Positions 8,542 through 17,448 of a stretch of 64,000 nucleotides of DNA are shown here, one piece after another. The translations under genes were made by a program, and so were the position numbers. The notes under the pieces were generated by a model. That model searched no databases. It saw only the letters and a list, made by a program, of their open reading frames with translations, and was not told where the DNA came from. Source of the DNA: Flavimobilis soli (GTDB lineage: Bacteria > Actinomycetota > Actinomycetes > Actinomycetales > Cellulomonadaceae); assembly GCF_002564025.1 (NCBI RefSeq), contig NZ_PDJH01000001.1, positions 1,426,001-1,490,000 on the forward strand, in the 5' to 3' direction. Numbering within the stretch: the first letter of the stretch is position 1; every line of letters begins with the position of its first letter.

Positions 8542-9419
8542 ACCAGCTCATCGCCGTCACCCTGGCCATCGCCATCGCAGTTCCGGCTCCCTCGCCCCCA
8601 CGTACGACACCCGCTGCACTCGGCGACGATCCCGCGTCAAGGTGGAAAGCCGATGCTACCGACAGGCGCGTCGACATCGGGGCCTGGTGGCTCGGGAAGG
8701 ACCCAAAGTCGAGCACGCCTCGCCCTAGACCAGTCTCCGGCCCGCCTCTCGTCGAGTCGCGGGTGATCGACCCGGCGATGTGCCAGCCTGGCTCGTCGGT
8801 CACCTATGAACCGGCCTACTCCTACCGGTGTGACGGGTTCGACCTCGAGTGCGCCGAAGGGGAGATCCTCCAGCCGCCACGTGAGACCCGCAGCCGCCTC
8901 AGCGGCACCGCGGAATGGGGGCCGTGGACCGCACTTTCCTCCTGGCAGTGCGTCACCCCCGAAGAAGGCAGCCTCATCGACGACGTGCGCCGCGCCTTCG
9001 CCGAGATGACCATCACAGCGCCCCCGGTGACCGTGATCGACGGGCGCGGGTGGACCTTCGTACAGATCGACACCATCGTCTACTCCGACGATGAACCCCA
9101 GACCCTCACCACGACCGTCGGCGGCACCCCGGTCGAGCTGCGAGCCACCCCCATCGAGTGGCGCTGGGACTTCGGCGACAAGACCAAGCCGCTGACCACC
9201 ACCAAGCCCGGCGGCCCCTACCCCGACAAGACCGTCACCCACGTCTACACCCGCCTCGGCACCTACACCGTCACCCTGACCGCCACCTGGCAAGGCCAAT
9301 GGCGCCTCGTCGGCGAGACCAGCTGGCGCGACGTCGACGGACAGAACACCACCACCAGCACCTCCGAACCCTTCACCACCCACGAGATCCGCACCCGCCT
9401 CGTCACACCACCCAGCTGA
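8538..9419 (+). CDS. secreted PKD-domain protein
   Basis: 293 residues, short N-terminal hydrophobic signal (LIAVTLAIAIAVPAPS). The C-terminal third holds a PKD-type beta-sandwich: WRWDFGDKTKPL, then VTHVYTRLGTYTVTLTATW. The middle region has Cys pairs (MCQPG, YRCDGFDLEC, WQC) that could form disulfides. The start ATG at 8538 lies within the stop of the preceding lipoprotein gene, so the two are coupled and probably act together at the cell surface. The first 250 bp have lower GC3 than the rest. Role unknown. Confidence 0.75.
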   Translation: MNQLIAVTLAIAIAVPAPSPPRTTPAALGDDPASRWKADATDRRVDIGAWWLGKDPKSSTPRPRPVSGPPLVESRVIDPAMCQPGSSVTYEPAYSYRCDGFDLECAEGEILQPPRETRSRLSGTAEWGPWTALSSWQCVTPEEGSLIDDVRRAFAEMTITAPPVTVIDGRGWTFVQIDTIVYSDDEPQTLTTTVGGTPVELRATPIEWRWDFGDKTKPLTTTKPGGPYPDKTVTHVYTRLGTYTVTLTATWQGQWRLVGETSWRDVDGQNTTTSTSEPFTTHEIRTRLVTPPS

Positions 9420-9475
9420 GCGGCCCCTAGGCAGTGCGCCGGCAGACGGCATCTGAGCGGCCCCTATGCAGTGCG
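9416..9475. repeat. 23-bp direct repeat after the PKD gene
   Basis: CTGAGCGGCCCCTA(G/T)GCAGTGCG occurs at 9416-9438 and 9453-9475, differing at one base, with a 37-bp period. The first copy contains the TGA stop of the PKD gene. Confidence 0.6.
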
Positions 9476-9510
9476 GCATCGAGCCCCAACCGCCCGTCCA
9501 CAGGTAGCAC

Positions 9511-9550
9511 GGATGCACGCATGACGTGTGTACACGGGCGATCAGTGGGC
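9511..9550. repeat. dispersed palindrome, copy B (diverged)
   Basis: GATGCACGC...GTGTGTACACGGGCGATC is a weaker relative of copies A, C and D. With copy A it brackets the lipoprotein/PKD pair. Confidence 0.4.
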
Positions 9551-9651
9551 TGACGTACCGGAGCGGTCCGCGGGGAGAGTCGTCGAAACGTTACGATGCT
9601 GAGGCGGGCGCGCGTCGCGCCGCATCCCCCCGAGCACGGAGCCCGACCCCC

Positions 9652-11112
9652 ATGGCGAGGAACCTCACCACCGGCACGCCCTGGCGCGTCATCGGCATCT
9701 TCATGGTGCCCCTGCTCGTCGGCAACGTCGTCCAGCAGCTCTACCAGATCACCGACGCGATGGTCGTCGGGCGCACGCTCGGCGTCGACGCGCTCGCCGC
9801 CGTCGGCGCGACCGGCGGGCTCATGTTCCTGCTCCTCGGCTTCGCCTTCGGCATGACGTCGGGCTTCGCGATCCCGACCGCGCAGGCGTTCGGCGCAGGT
9901 GACCTCGCCGCCGTCCGCCGCTCCGTCGCCGCAGGAACCCTGCTCACCGGGGCCGCGAGCATCCTCGTCACAGTCGGCGGCACGCTCTTCGCAGGCACGG
10001 CCCTGCGCCTGCTCGGCACCCCCGAGGAGCTCGTCCCGGAGGCGACGACGTTCGCGGTCGTCACCTTCGCCGGCGCCGCCACGACGATGTACTTCAACTT
10101 CCTCTCCGCCGTCATCCGAGCGATCGGCGACTCCCGCACTCCCCTGCTCTTCCTCATCGTGTCGTGCCTGCTCAACATCGGCCTCGTCCTCGCGATCGTG
10201 CGCGGCGCGGGCTACGGCGTCGGCGGTGCGGCGCTCGCGACCGTGGTCGCGCAGCTCGTCTCGGTCGTCCTGTGCCTCCTCTACGTCCGCAGCCGCGTGC
10301 CCGTCCTGCACGTGCGCCGCGACGACTGGCGCGTCCCGCGCGCCGAGCTCCGCGAGCACCTGCGCATCGGCCTGCCGATGGGCTTCCAGATGTCGATCAT
10401 CGCGATCGGCGCGGTCGCCGTGCAGGTGCGCCTCAACACGCTCGGCGCAGACGCCGTCGCGGCCTACACGACGGCGCTGCGCGTCGACGGCATCTCGATG
10501 GCCGTCATGTCCTCGCTCGGCATCGCCGCATCGACCTACACGGCCCAGAACTACGGGGCCGGCCGTTACGACCGCATCCGCAGCGGCATCCGGCAGGCGA
10601 TCATCATGGCCGTCGTCGCGGCGGTCACGATCGGCGCGTCCCTCGCCCTGTGGGGCAGCGCGATCGTCCGGCTCTTCGTCGGTGCGGGCGAGGAAGAGGT
10701 GGTCGACATGGCCGCGCTGTTCCTCCTCGTCAACGGCTCCCTCTACTGGGTGCTCGCCGTCCTGTTCGTCGTGCGCGGTGCGCTCCAGGCGCTCGGCCGC
10801 ACGTTCACGCCGACGGCGAGCGGCGTCGTCGAGCTCGGCATGCGCATCGGGGCGGCCATGATCCTCGGCGCGGCGTTCGGGTTCTCGGGCGTCGTGTGGG
10901 CCAACCCCCTCGCATGGGCCGGCGCCGTCGCGGTGCTCCTGCCCGGGTACGTCCGCGCCTGGCGCACGCTGCAGCACGGCAACCCGGGGCGTCCCGTGAC
11001 CGCGGCCGCCCCGGCCGCCCCCGACGAGACCGGGGCCGCTGCCCTCGCCGAGGCCGCGGCCGCAGGCACGACCCCCGACGCACGCCCCGCCTCGGTGCCG
11101 CCCGGGCAGTGA
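9652..11112 (+). CDS. MATE family efflux transporter
   Basis: 486 residues with about twelve transmembrane helices in two homologous halves, as in MATE antiporters that export cationic drugs or metabolites using Na+ or H+. Motifs: PLLVGNVVQQLYQITDAMVVGRTLG in helix 1-2, and NIGLVLAIVRGAGYGVGGAALATVVAQ. The cytosolic C-terminal tail of about 45 residues is Ala/Pro-rich. The ATG at 9652 begins the first conserved segment; longer frames add an Arg-rich stretch. TACGAT at 9592-9597 is a plausible -10 box, about 55 nt upstream. Substrate cannot be deduced. Confidence 0.88.
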   Translation: MARNLTTGTPWRVIGIFMVPLLVGNVVQQLYQITDAMVVGRTLGVDALAAVGATGGLMFLLLGFAFGMTSGFAIPTAQAFGAGDLAAVRRSVAAGTLLTGAASILVTVGGTLFAGTALRLLGTPEELVPEATTFAVVTFAGAATTMYFNFLSAVIRAIGDSRTPLLFLIVSCLLNIGLVLAIVRGAGYGVGGAALATVVAQLVSVVLCLLYVRSRVPVLHVRRDDWRVPRAELREHLRIGLPMGFQMSIIAIGAVAVQVRLNTLGADAVAAYTTALRVDGISMAVMSSLGIAASTYTAQNYGAGRYDRIRSGIRQAIIMAVVAAVTIGASLALWGSAIVRLFVGAGEEEVVDMAALFLLVNGSLYWVLAVLFVVRGALQALGRTFTPTASGVVELGMRIGAAMILGAAFGFSGVVWANPLAWAGAVAVLLPGYVRAWRTLQHGNPGRPVTAAAPAAPDETGAAALAEAAAAGTTPDARPASVPPGQ

Positions 11113-11118
11113 GACGGT

Positions 11119-11166
11119 CCGCCGTCGCACCGCCACGGGCAGCCGCCGTCGCACCGCCGCGGGCAG
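11119..11166. repeat. 24-bp tandem duplication
   Basis: Two head-to-tail copies (11119-11142 and 11143-11166) with one mismatch, directly after the MATE gene. Confidence 0.65.
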
Positions 11167-11302
11167 CCGCACGAGCGCGCACGACGCCACCCGGGAGCGA
11201 TCCGGGACCCTCGTCCGTTAGAGGTACCGGCACCTGATGGAGCACGATAGATCTTGTGCCCGGCGACCCCGCCGGGCACAGGCACGAGGAGAGAACCACA
11301 CG

Positions 11303-12088
11303 ATGGCCGGTCCCAAGTCCGTGAAGTCGCTGCACGCCCAGGACCTGTGGGCGGGCTACCCGGGGGTCGAGCCGCTGCGCGGCGTGACCCTCGACGTCGT
11401 CCCGGGCGAGGCGCCGATCGGCGTCGTCGGCGAGTCCGGCGTCGGCAAGTCGACGCTGCTGCGCGCGCTCGCCGGCAAGATCAAGCCGCTCTCCGGCTCC
11501 GTCACGTGGGGCAAGCGCCCCGTGCACCGCATCGGCCCGCGCGACAAGCGCGAGTTCCGTGCCGCCGTCAGCCACGTCGGCCAGCAGGAGCTCGTCAACA
11601 ACGTCGACCAGCGCAAGACGGTCGACGCCGTCGTCAGGGCCGGCCTCGCCGAGGCCCGCAAGGCGGGCCGCACCGTCAGCCTGACGGTGGGCGACCTGCT
11701 CGAGTCCCTCGCGCTGCCCGCGTCCTTCGGCACCCGGCAGATGTACACGATCTCGGGCGGCGAGCGTCAGCGCGTCGCGCTCGCCCGCGCGATCGCGTCA
11801 CGCCCGGACATCCTGCTGCTCGACGAGCCGCTCACCGCGCTCGACCCGGCGACCCGCCTCGAGGTCGCGACGGCGATCAAGGACGTCCTCGAGACGCTCG
11901 GTACGGGCATGCTGCTCGTCACGCACGACCTCGAGCTCATGGCGCGCATGACGCAGACCGTGCACTTCCTGGCCGACGGCGTCTTCGTCGCCGAGGGCCC
12001 GCTCGACCGCGTGCTCGCCGAGAGCGAGCACCCGTCGGTGCGCGGCCTCGCCGAGGCCGCGCCGCTCGCCGTCCAGCGCATGCGCTGA
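11303..12088 (+). CDS. orphan ABC transporter ATP-binding protein
   Basis: 261 residues. Walker A GESGVGKST (about residue 44), signature ISGGERQR, Walker B ILLLDEPLTALDP and switch LLVTHDLEL. The GESG form resembles oligopeptide/nickel-type ATPases, and the core is of the dipeptide/phosphonate group. ATG at 11303 has GAGGAGAG upstream. No permease or binding-protein gene is adjacent, so its transporter partner or non-transport role is unknown. The segment around NVDQRKTVDAVV between Walker A and the signature lacks a typical Q-loop context and is worth comparing with homologues. Confidence 0.82.
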   Translation: MAGPKSVKSLHAQDLWAGYPGVEPLRGVTLDVVPGEAPIGVVGESGVGKSTLLRALAGKIKPLSGSVTWGKRPVHRIGPRDKREFRAAVSHVGQQELVNNVDQRKTVDAVVRAGLAEARKAGRTVSLTVGDLLESLALPASFGTRQMYTISGGERQRVALARAIASRPDILLLDEPLTALDPATRLEVATAIKDVLETLGTGMLLVTHDLELMARMTQTVHFLADGVFVAEGPLDRVLAESEHPSVRGLAEAAPLAVQRMR

Positions 12089-12209
12089 GACGCCCGGCCC
12101 TAGCCAGGGCTGGCGTCGCGGCTTCGAGGCGTGCGTGGCCGGGGCTGCACAGGGCGAGCCGGGCAGGGCCGCAGCCGCAGCGCGGCTGCCACACAGGCAC
12201 CGCGAAGAG

Positions 12210-12644
12210 CTATGCCGCAGAAGTCTCGTAGACGATCGTCACGGGGCCGTCGTTGACGAGCTCGACCGCCATGTCAGCGCCGAAACGCCCCGCCCCGACC
12301 CGGAGCCCCATCCCACGCAGGGCGTCGACGACCGCGTCGACGAGCGGTTCCGCGACCGCGCCCGGCGCAGCGGCGTTCCACGTCGGGCGACGGCCCTTGC
12401 GCACGTCGCCGTAGAGCGTGAACTGGCTGATGACGAGCACGGGCGCTCCGGCGTCGAGCGCCGAGCGCTCGTCGCGGAGGATGCGCAGGTTCGCGATCTT
12501 GCTCGCGACAGTCGCGACCTGGTCTCGGCCGTCGTCGTGCGTCACGCCGAGCAGGACGACGAGGCACGGCTCGTCGAAGGACGACAGCACCTCGCCAGCG
12601 ACGGTCACCGAGGCGCGCGAGGCGCGCTGGACGACGACGCGCAC
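12210..12644 (-). CDS. dtd: D-aminoacyl-tRNA deacylase
   Basis: 144 residues, full family length. The active-site motif SQFTLYGD and the cross-subunit NDGPVT (Gly-cisPro-type) motif are present. Dtd hydrolyses D-aminoacyl-tRNA and mischarged Gly-tRNA, a proofreading step in the cytosol. The GTG start lies one base after the stop of the DUF2516 gene, so the two are co-transcribed. Confidence 0.93.
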   Translation of the reverse strand: MRVVVQRASRASVTVAGEVLSSFDEPCLVVLLGVTHDDGRDQVATVASKIANLRILRDERSALDAGAPVLVISQFTLYGDVRKGRRPTWNAAAPGAVAEPLVDAVVDALRGMGLRVGAGRFGADMAVELVNDGPVTIVYETSAA

Positions 12645-12645
12645 G

Positions 12646-12984
12646 TCACCACCCGCCGCGGTTGCCGGTGCCCCGCGAGCCGCCTTTGCCCTTGCCGTAG
12701 GGGGCGATCGCGGGCTTCACGTCGACGAAGTAGACGATCGGCGGGACCGCGGAGATCACGACGAGGAACGACAGCCCGCCGATGCCGATCGGGTACGGCA
12801 GGCTGATGAAGCCGAAGAGCGCGCAGACGCCGAGGATCAGCAGCCACTTGGTCTTGGTGAGCTTGCCTTCCGCCGTGAAGCCGCGCGCGGCGCGCGGGGC
12901 GGCGTCGACGAACGCCCACACCTGGCTCGCGAAGACGGCGACGCACAGGACGAAGACGATGGACAGCTGCGCAAGGGTGAACAC
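12646..12984 (-). CDS. DUF2516 family small membrane protein
   Basis: 112 residues with three hydrophobic segments: residues about 5-25, 47-66 and 70-90. The N-terminal [23 protein letters not shown] followed by [12 protein letters not shown] matches DUF2516 as I know it. The C-terminus is Gly/Lys-rich. GTG start at 12984. TAGCAT (12991-12996) ends 6 nt before it, predicting a leaderless mRNA. First gene of the pair with dtd. Function unknown. Confidence 0.8.
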   Translation of the reverse strand: MFTLAQLSIVFVLCVAVFASQVWAFVDAAPRAARGFTAEGKLTKTKWLLILGVCALFGFISLPYPIGIGGLSFLVVISAVPPIVYFVDVKPAIAPYGKGKGGSRGTGNRGGW

Positions 12985-13024
12985 CCGCCGATGCTAACCC
13001 GCCTCCCTGACCAGCACCCGGACG

Positions 13025-14116
13025 TCAGATCGCGGGAAGCGCGGCTCGCGCCTCCCCGGGGCTCGCGCCGGTCGCCTCCAGGAGGTCGACGATCGGGCTG
13101 CGCATGAGCACGACGAGCGACTGCACGTACCAGTCGGTCTCGCCGAGCTGCCCCGGGTCCGCGAGCGCGGCCGCCGCCTCGAGGGCACGGCGCGCGCCCG
13201 AGAGGTCGCTCCCGTTGAGCAGGGCACCCGAGAGCTCCTGCACCGCCTGCGCGGTCTCGCCGACGACGGGCGCGACGATCGACAGGTCCCGCCCGGAGTC
13301 GGGGCCGAGGCCCTCGACCCTGCGGGCGAGGACGCGCACCGACCGCACGGCCCGGTCGAGCAGCACGGCCTGCCGCTCGAGCAGGACGAAGTCGTCGCGG
13401 TACTTGCGGGTGCTCGCGTCGATGCGGGTGTTCTCGTAGCCGGCCCGCGCGGAGGCGAGCCACTCCTCGAGAAGCGGCTGGGTCGTGCGTCCTCTCGCGA
13501 GGGCGTCGCGCAGGTCCTCGTGCTCGCCCGTGCGCAGGCCGCGCGCGAGGACGCGCATGGCCTCGGCGAGGACGCTCGTCGCCTCCCCCGCAAGCCTGCG
13601 GGCGTACCGGCGCGGGTCGCCGGGCGTGAGGACGGCGACGAGGAGCGCCATCGCGCCGCCGATGAGGGCGTCGGTCCACCGGCCGACGGGCCCGGCGCTG
13701 ATCTGCGGCATGCCGATGATGACGATCGACTGGACGCCCGCCTGCGTCGTGAGCATCTGGCCGCGGTCGAGGAACCGGGCGAGGAGCGCGGCGGCGACGA
13801 GCGTCAGGCCGATCTGCCAGGGGCCGGAGCCGATGAAGTGGGCGACGAGGTCGCCGAAGCCCACGCCGACCGCGACGCCGACGGCGAGCTCCGCGACGCG
13901 GCGCAGCTCGCGCTCGTGCCGGAACCCGAGGCACACCCACGCAGCGATCGGCGCGAAGACGGGCATCTCGTGGCCCAGGCCGTACCGGGCGATCGCGTAC
14001 GCGCTGCCGGCGGCGACGGCCGCGACGAGGACGGGGACGGCGGCGTTGCGGACGCGGTCGCGTCCCTGCCGCAGGCGGATGCTCACGAGCCGACGGCGCG
14101 CGACGGCGTCCCCCAA
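13025..14116 (-). CDS. FUSC-like aromatic-acid-exporter family membrane protein
   Basis: 363 residues. N-terminal block of about five to six transmembrane helices (residues 25-170) with GHEMPVFAPIAAWVCLG, then a long soluble helical C-terminal half. This is the layout of half-size FUSC/YccS proteins. The TTG at 14116 has GAGG 9 nt upstream and sits 4 nt after the ygfZ stop. A GTG at 14086 is an alternative. Transport substrate unknown. Confidence 0.75.
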   Translation of the reverse strand: MGDAVARRRLVSIRLRQGRDRVRNAAVPVLVAAVAAGSAYAIARYGLGHEMPVFAPIAAWVCLGFRHERELRRVAELAVGVAVGVGFGDLVAHFIGSGPWQIGLTLVAAALLARFLDRGQMLTTQAGVQSIVIIGMPQISAGPVGRWTDALIGGAMALLVAVLTPGDPRRYARRLAGEATSVLAEAMRVLARGLRTGEHEDLRDALARGRTTQPLLEEWLASARAGYENTRIDASTRKYRDDFVLLERQAVLLDRAVRSVRVLARRVEGLGPDSGRDLSIVAPVVGETAQAVQELSGALLNGSDLSGARRALEAAAALADPGQLGETDWYVQSLVVLMRSPIVDLLEATGASPGEARAALPAI

Positions 14117-14120
14117 CGTG

Positions 14121-15287
14121 TCAGCCTCGCGGGGCGCGGGGCGCGAGGCCCCGGGCGACGGGCCCGCGCGGTGCGGGCCGGTCGGTCGAGAAGCCCTCGG
14201 CGCTCACGACGACCTCCTGCCCGGCCGCTACGGCACCGCCGTCGCAGTCGACGAGGAGGTCGGCCTCCGGATCGACCGACCGCTTGAGGACGACGAGCGC
14301 GACGGGACCGTACTCGTGGTGCCGCGCGACGGACGTCGCGCGTCCGACCTCGCGATCGTCGAGCCGGACGGCCGCACCCGGCTCGGGGAGCAGGTGGCCG
14401 GAGCCGTCGAGGTGCGCGAGCGCGAGCCTGCGCGGCGGGCGGCCGAGGTTGTGCACGCGCGCGATCGTCTCCTGGCCGCGGTAGCAGCCCTTGGCGAGGT
14501 GGACGGCGGTGCGCAGCCAGTCGAGCTCGTGCGGGATCGTGCGGTCGTCGACCTCCCGGTCGAGGCGCGGGCGCAGGGCCTCGACGCGCATCGCCTCGGT
14601 CGCCCACGTCCCGGCGAGGCGCCATCCGGCAGCCTCGCGGGCGCGGACGGCGTCGACGAGCTCGGCGCGGGGCACGAGCACGAGGCGCCACGGCCGGTCC
14701 TGGCCGGGGTGCGCGTCGTCGGCCGGGCCGTAGCGCGTCGAGCCGGGTGCGGTGCGCGGCCACGGGTCGACCCACGTGACGGGCTCGTCGGGCGCGCCCT
14801 CGGCGCGGACGGCCTCGCCGATCGCGGCCCACTGCTCGGTCACGTCGGCGACCTCGACGCGCAGCATGAAGCGCATGCGGTCGAGCCACGCGGCGAGCGG
14901 TGCGGCGTGGTCGCCCTCGGTGAGCAGCCACGTCGTCGTGCCGTCGTCGACGACGCCGAGCGCGTGCTCGACGTGACCGTGCGGGTCGAGGACGAGCGTC
15001 TCGGTCGAGGTGCGCGGCGGGAGCGCCGCGACGTCCTGCGACGTGATCGAGTGCAGCCAGGTCAGGCGGTCGGGTCCGGTGATCGTGACGACGCCCGTGT
15101 GGGACATGTCCACGACCGCCGCACCGCGGGCGAGGGCGCGCTGCTCGGCGACGGGGTCGCCGTAGTGCCAGGCGACGCCCGCGTCCGGGCCGGACGCGGC
15201 GACCGCGCCGTGCCGCTGCAGGAGCGGGCTCGGGCGCACCGCGCGCTCCTCCTTCGCGTTCGCGTCGTCGGGCACCGCGGTGTCCAT
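14121..15287 (-). CDS. ygfZ: YgfZ/GcvT-like folate-binding protein
   Basis: 388 residues. GcvT-like N-terminal fold and the diagnostic YgfZ motif KGCYRGQE (about residue 270). YgfZ uses tetrahydrofolate in the maintenance of some Fe-S enzymes. Part of a run with the nitrobindin-like gene just upstream (1-nt gap) and the FUSC gene downstream. A ygfZ-nitrobindin region near glnR also occurs in mycobacteria (established synteny, recalled). Confidence 0.88.
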   Translation of the reverse strand: MDTAVPDDANAKEERAVRPSPLLQRHGAVAASGPDAGVAWHYGDPVAEQRALARGAAVVDMSHTGVVTITGPDRLTWLHSITSQDVAALPPRTSTETLVLDPHGHVEHALGVVDDGTTTWLLTEGDHAAPLAAWLDRMRFMLRVEVADVTEQWAAIGEAVRAEGAPDEPVTWVDPWPRTAPGSTRYGPADDAHPGQDRPWRLVLVPRAELVDAVRAREAAGWRLAGTWATEAMRVEALRPRLDREVDDRTIPHELDWLRTAVHLAKGCYRGQETIARVHNLGRPPRRLALAHLDGSGHLLPEPGAAVRLDDREVGRATSVARHHEYGPVALVVLKRSVDPEADLLVDCDGGAVAAGQEVVVSAEGFSTDRPAPRGPVARGLAPRAPRG

Positions 15288-15288
15288 G

Positions 15289-15834
15289 TCAGGACTCCTG
15301 GCGGAAGAGCTGGGCGGAGGCGTAGGACTGCAGGGGCTTGCCGAACGCGGCGAGGTCCCACGCCCACATGAGGCTGCCCTCGACGAGGCCGTACATGCGC
15401 TTGGACGCCGAGACGTCCGCGCCGGTCGACGTGCGGGCGATCAGGTCCGAGACGAGGTCGATGCGACCGTTGCCGGCGACGCCGAGGTAGACGCTCACGC
15501 GGCCGGCCGGGTCGGCGAGGAGCACCTCGAGCGACGCCTGGTCCTCGCGTGCTCCCTCGTGCGGCTCGGGCGAGACGCGCCAGTAGCCGGTCTCGGTCGA
15601 CCAGACCGTCTCCTCGCCGTCAGGTCCGTCAGCACCGGGCTCGACGGCGGGCAGACGCGTCGTCGCCTCGTAGCGCAGGTACGGGCCGCCGTCGTGGTCG
15701 AAGACGACGTCCTGGACGAACGTCGTCTCGGGGATGTCCGGGTACGAGATGACTCCCTCGCCGCGCCAGTGGCCGACGAGCCAGGCCAGGGGGTACGCCT
15801 CGGGGGCGAGTCCTTCGGGGAAGGTGAAGGGCAT
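15289..15834 (-). CDS. nitrobindin-like heme-binding beta-barrel protein (FABP family)
   Basis: 181 residues. The N-terminal WLVGHWRGEGVISYP carries the GxWxGxG signature of nitrobindin/THAP4 domains, followed by alternating beta strands. Such proteins bind ferric heme and are proposed to isomerise peroxynitrite. The C-terminal MWAWDLAAFGKPLQSYASAQL fits the family. ATG at 15834 with GAGCGGAG upstream. It is followed by ygfZ. Confidence 0.85.
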   Translation of the reverse strand: MPFTFPEGLAPEAYPLAWLVGHWRGEGVISYPDIPETTFVQDVVFDHDGGPYLRYEATTRLPAVEPGADGPDGEETVWSTETGYWRVSPEPHEGAREDQASLEVLLADPAGRVSVYLGVAGNGRIDLVSDLIARTSTGADVSASKRMYGLVEGSLMWAWDLAAFGKPLQSYASAQLFRQES

Positions 15835-15938
15835 GGGAAGCTCCGCTCGGGGGTGGTGCTGGTGGACGCGGGCGCGTCAGGCCCACGCAAGAACGCCGCG
15901 CGCGGTCGAGATCGTCCGTGACCCCGACCGCGTCCGCG

Positions 15939-16058
15939 TCAGCGCTGCGCCTGACCCCGGAACAGCTTCACGACGACGAGACCTGCGAACCAGGTGATCG
16001 TCACCGTCGCTGCGACGAGCAGGCCGATGAATACTGCCTCGAGTGCTTCGATTCCCAT
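15939..16058 (-). CDS. 39-residue single-pass membrane protein
   Basis: A short ORF: ATG at 16058, stop TGA at 15939-15941, with AGGA 9 nt upstream. The N-terminus is acidic (MGIEALEAVF), followed by a hydrophobic helix (about residues 9-31, containing WFAGLVVVKLF) and a basic tail (RGQAQR), so the topology is probably N-out, C-in. It lies between the DsrE and nitrobindin-like genes on the same strand. No function is known to me; coding potential is judged from the SD and clean membrane-protein pattern. Confidence 0.55.
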   Translation of the reverse strand: MGIEALEAVFIGLLVAATVTITWFAGLVVVKLFRGQAQR

Positions 16059-16133
16059 GGCTCGATCCTAACGTCGGGCGGGCTCGGCCACGCGTGACGC
16101 GGGTCTCGTCCCGGGCAGGGCGCCGGTGCGGGG

Positions 16134-16514
16134 TCAGTAGACGAGCGAGCGAGCCCCGGGGGCCATGACCTCTTCGACGAAGGCGGGGGCTCCCGCGATG
16201 CGGATGCCGCGCAGGAGGTCGGCGGGGGTGAGGTCGCGGCGGGCGGCGCACTGCGTGCACACGGTCACGGTGCCGGCCTCGAGGACGGTCTCGAGGAGCG
16301 CGTCGAGCGGGGCGGCATGCTCGAGCTCGAACGCGGAAGCGTGGCCCGGGACGGCGAACCATGCGGCCTCGCCCGTGAGCCACAGGCTCACGCGGACCCC
16401 GGCGGCGACCGCGGCCGCTGCGACGGTGAAGGCCTGGTTGCAGGCCTCGGCGCGCTCGGCTCCAGCGGTCACCTTGACGACGAGCGAGGGTGTGGCGGGC
16501 TCTTCGGTGGGCAT
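16134..16514 (-). CDS. DsrE family protein
   Basis: 126 residues. The LVVKVTAGAERAEACNQAFTVAAAAVAAG start, LWLTGEAAWF and TVCTQCAARRDL segments follow DsrE/DsrF-like proteins. The CTQC cysteines could act in sulfur transfer, but this subfamily is uncharacterised. ATG at 16514. TAGGGT (16521-16526) is 6 nt upstream, indicating a leaderless transcript. Confidence 0.8.
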   Translation of the reverse strand: MPTEEPATPSLVVKVTAGAERAEACNQAFTVAAAAVAAGVRVSLWLTGEAAWFAVPGHASAFELEHAAPLDALLETVLEAGTVTVCTQCAARRDLTPADLLRGIRIAGAPAFVEEVMAPGARSLVY

Positions 16515-16536
16515 GGCGCCACCCTAGCCGTGCCGG

Positions 16537-16558
16537 CCACGTCCCTCCGGGGACGTGG
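16537..16558 (-). terminator. hairpin terminator of the membrane protein gene
   Basis: CCACGTCCC (16537-16545) pairs with GGGACGTGG (16550-16558), 9 nt beyond the stop at 16567. Confidence 0.6.
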
Positions 16559-16566
16559 GACCTGTC

Positions 16567-17283
16567 TCAGACGACGATCGACGCGACCACGTGGACGAGC
16601 ATGCCGCCGACGAGCACCGGGACGAGCGCGGCGGACAGGCCGCCCGTGCGGGTGCGCGCGCTCGGCAGGCGCTCGAACATCACGTGCAGGGACGCGGTCA
16701 CCACGCCCGCGGTCGCACCGAGCCACAGCCCCTGCGCGAGGTCGACCTGCGGCAGGACACCACCGATGGCCGAGCCGACGCCGACCGCGGCACCCACCGT
16801 GAGCCCGACGTTCGCCCAGCCGCGCCACGGGAGCGCGGCTGCGACAGCCGACGCGACCGCGAGCGTCGCGGCGGCGCACACGACGACGCCCTCGCCCGAG
16901 TAGACGGCGACCCACCCCGACACGCACATCACGATGAAGACGCCGCCCGCCGTGCCGCACAGCGACTCGACGAGGTGGGCGCGACCGTCGCGGCGCAGCA
17001 TCTCGCGGACGAAGGACAGGATGAGGCCCCCGGCGGCGACGAACGGGAGGAAGGCGAGGCCGTCGTCTCCCAGGACGGCCGCGACGGCGCCAAGACCGAC
17101 GACGGCGAGCACGACGGCCGCACCAGCAGGCCAGGGCAGCTCGACGAGGGAGGGCCACCCGGCGGCGAAGACGAGGACGAGGACGGCCGAGACGGCGACC
17201 AGCGGCACCTCGCCGAGGTACGCCGCCACCGCGACGAGTGCGGCCAGCGCGGCCGTCACGACGGCGCGGGTCGATCTGCTCAC
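16567..17283 (-). CDS. multi-pass membrane protein of unknown function
   Basis: 238 residues, Val/Ala/Gly-rich, with about eight hydrophobic helices. It includes a polar loop FVREMLRRDGRAHLVESLCGT and a C-terminal FERLPSARTRTGG loop. No signal-peptide cleavage site or catalytic motif is seen. GTG start at 17283. It is divergent from the GlnR-like gene. A phosphatidate cytidylyltransferase-like or permease fold is conceivable but not supported by motifs. Confidence 0.65.
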   Translation of the reverse strand: MSRSTRAVVTAALAALVAVAAYLGEVPLVAVSAVLVLVFAAGWPSLVELPWPAGAAVVLAVVGLGAVAAVLGDDGLAFLPFVAAGGLILSFVREMLRRDGRAHLVESLCGTAGGVFIVMCVSGWVAVYSGEGVVVCAAATLAVASAVAAALPWRGWANVGLTVGAAVGVGSAIGGVLPQVDLAQGLWLGATAGVVTASLHVMFERLPSARTRTGGLSAALVPVLVGGMLVHVVASIVV

Positions 17284-17374
17284 TGTGTACGCACGTCCAG
17301 GGCGTCGTAGGGCTGGGAGTCAGTGCGATTCTCCCAGATGTTGGCCCTGTCCACGACCATGTGCTCCGTCGGAC

Positions 17375-17380
17375 GATAAT
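17375..17380 (+). promoter_or_regulatory. -10 box for the GlnR-like gene
   Basis: GATAAT, 5 of 6 to consensus, in the divergent intergenic region about 70 nt before the start codon. No good -35 is visible at the usual distance. Confidence 0.5.
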
Positions 17381-17448
17381 GTCGGCACGTCACCGGCATC
17401 CCGCTGCGTCGACGATCGACCCGTGTTCGAGAGAGGGAGGTGAGGCGT

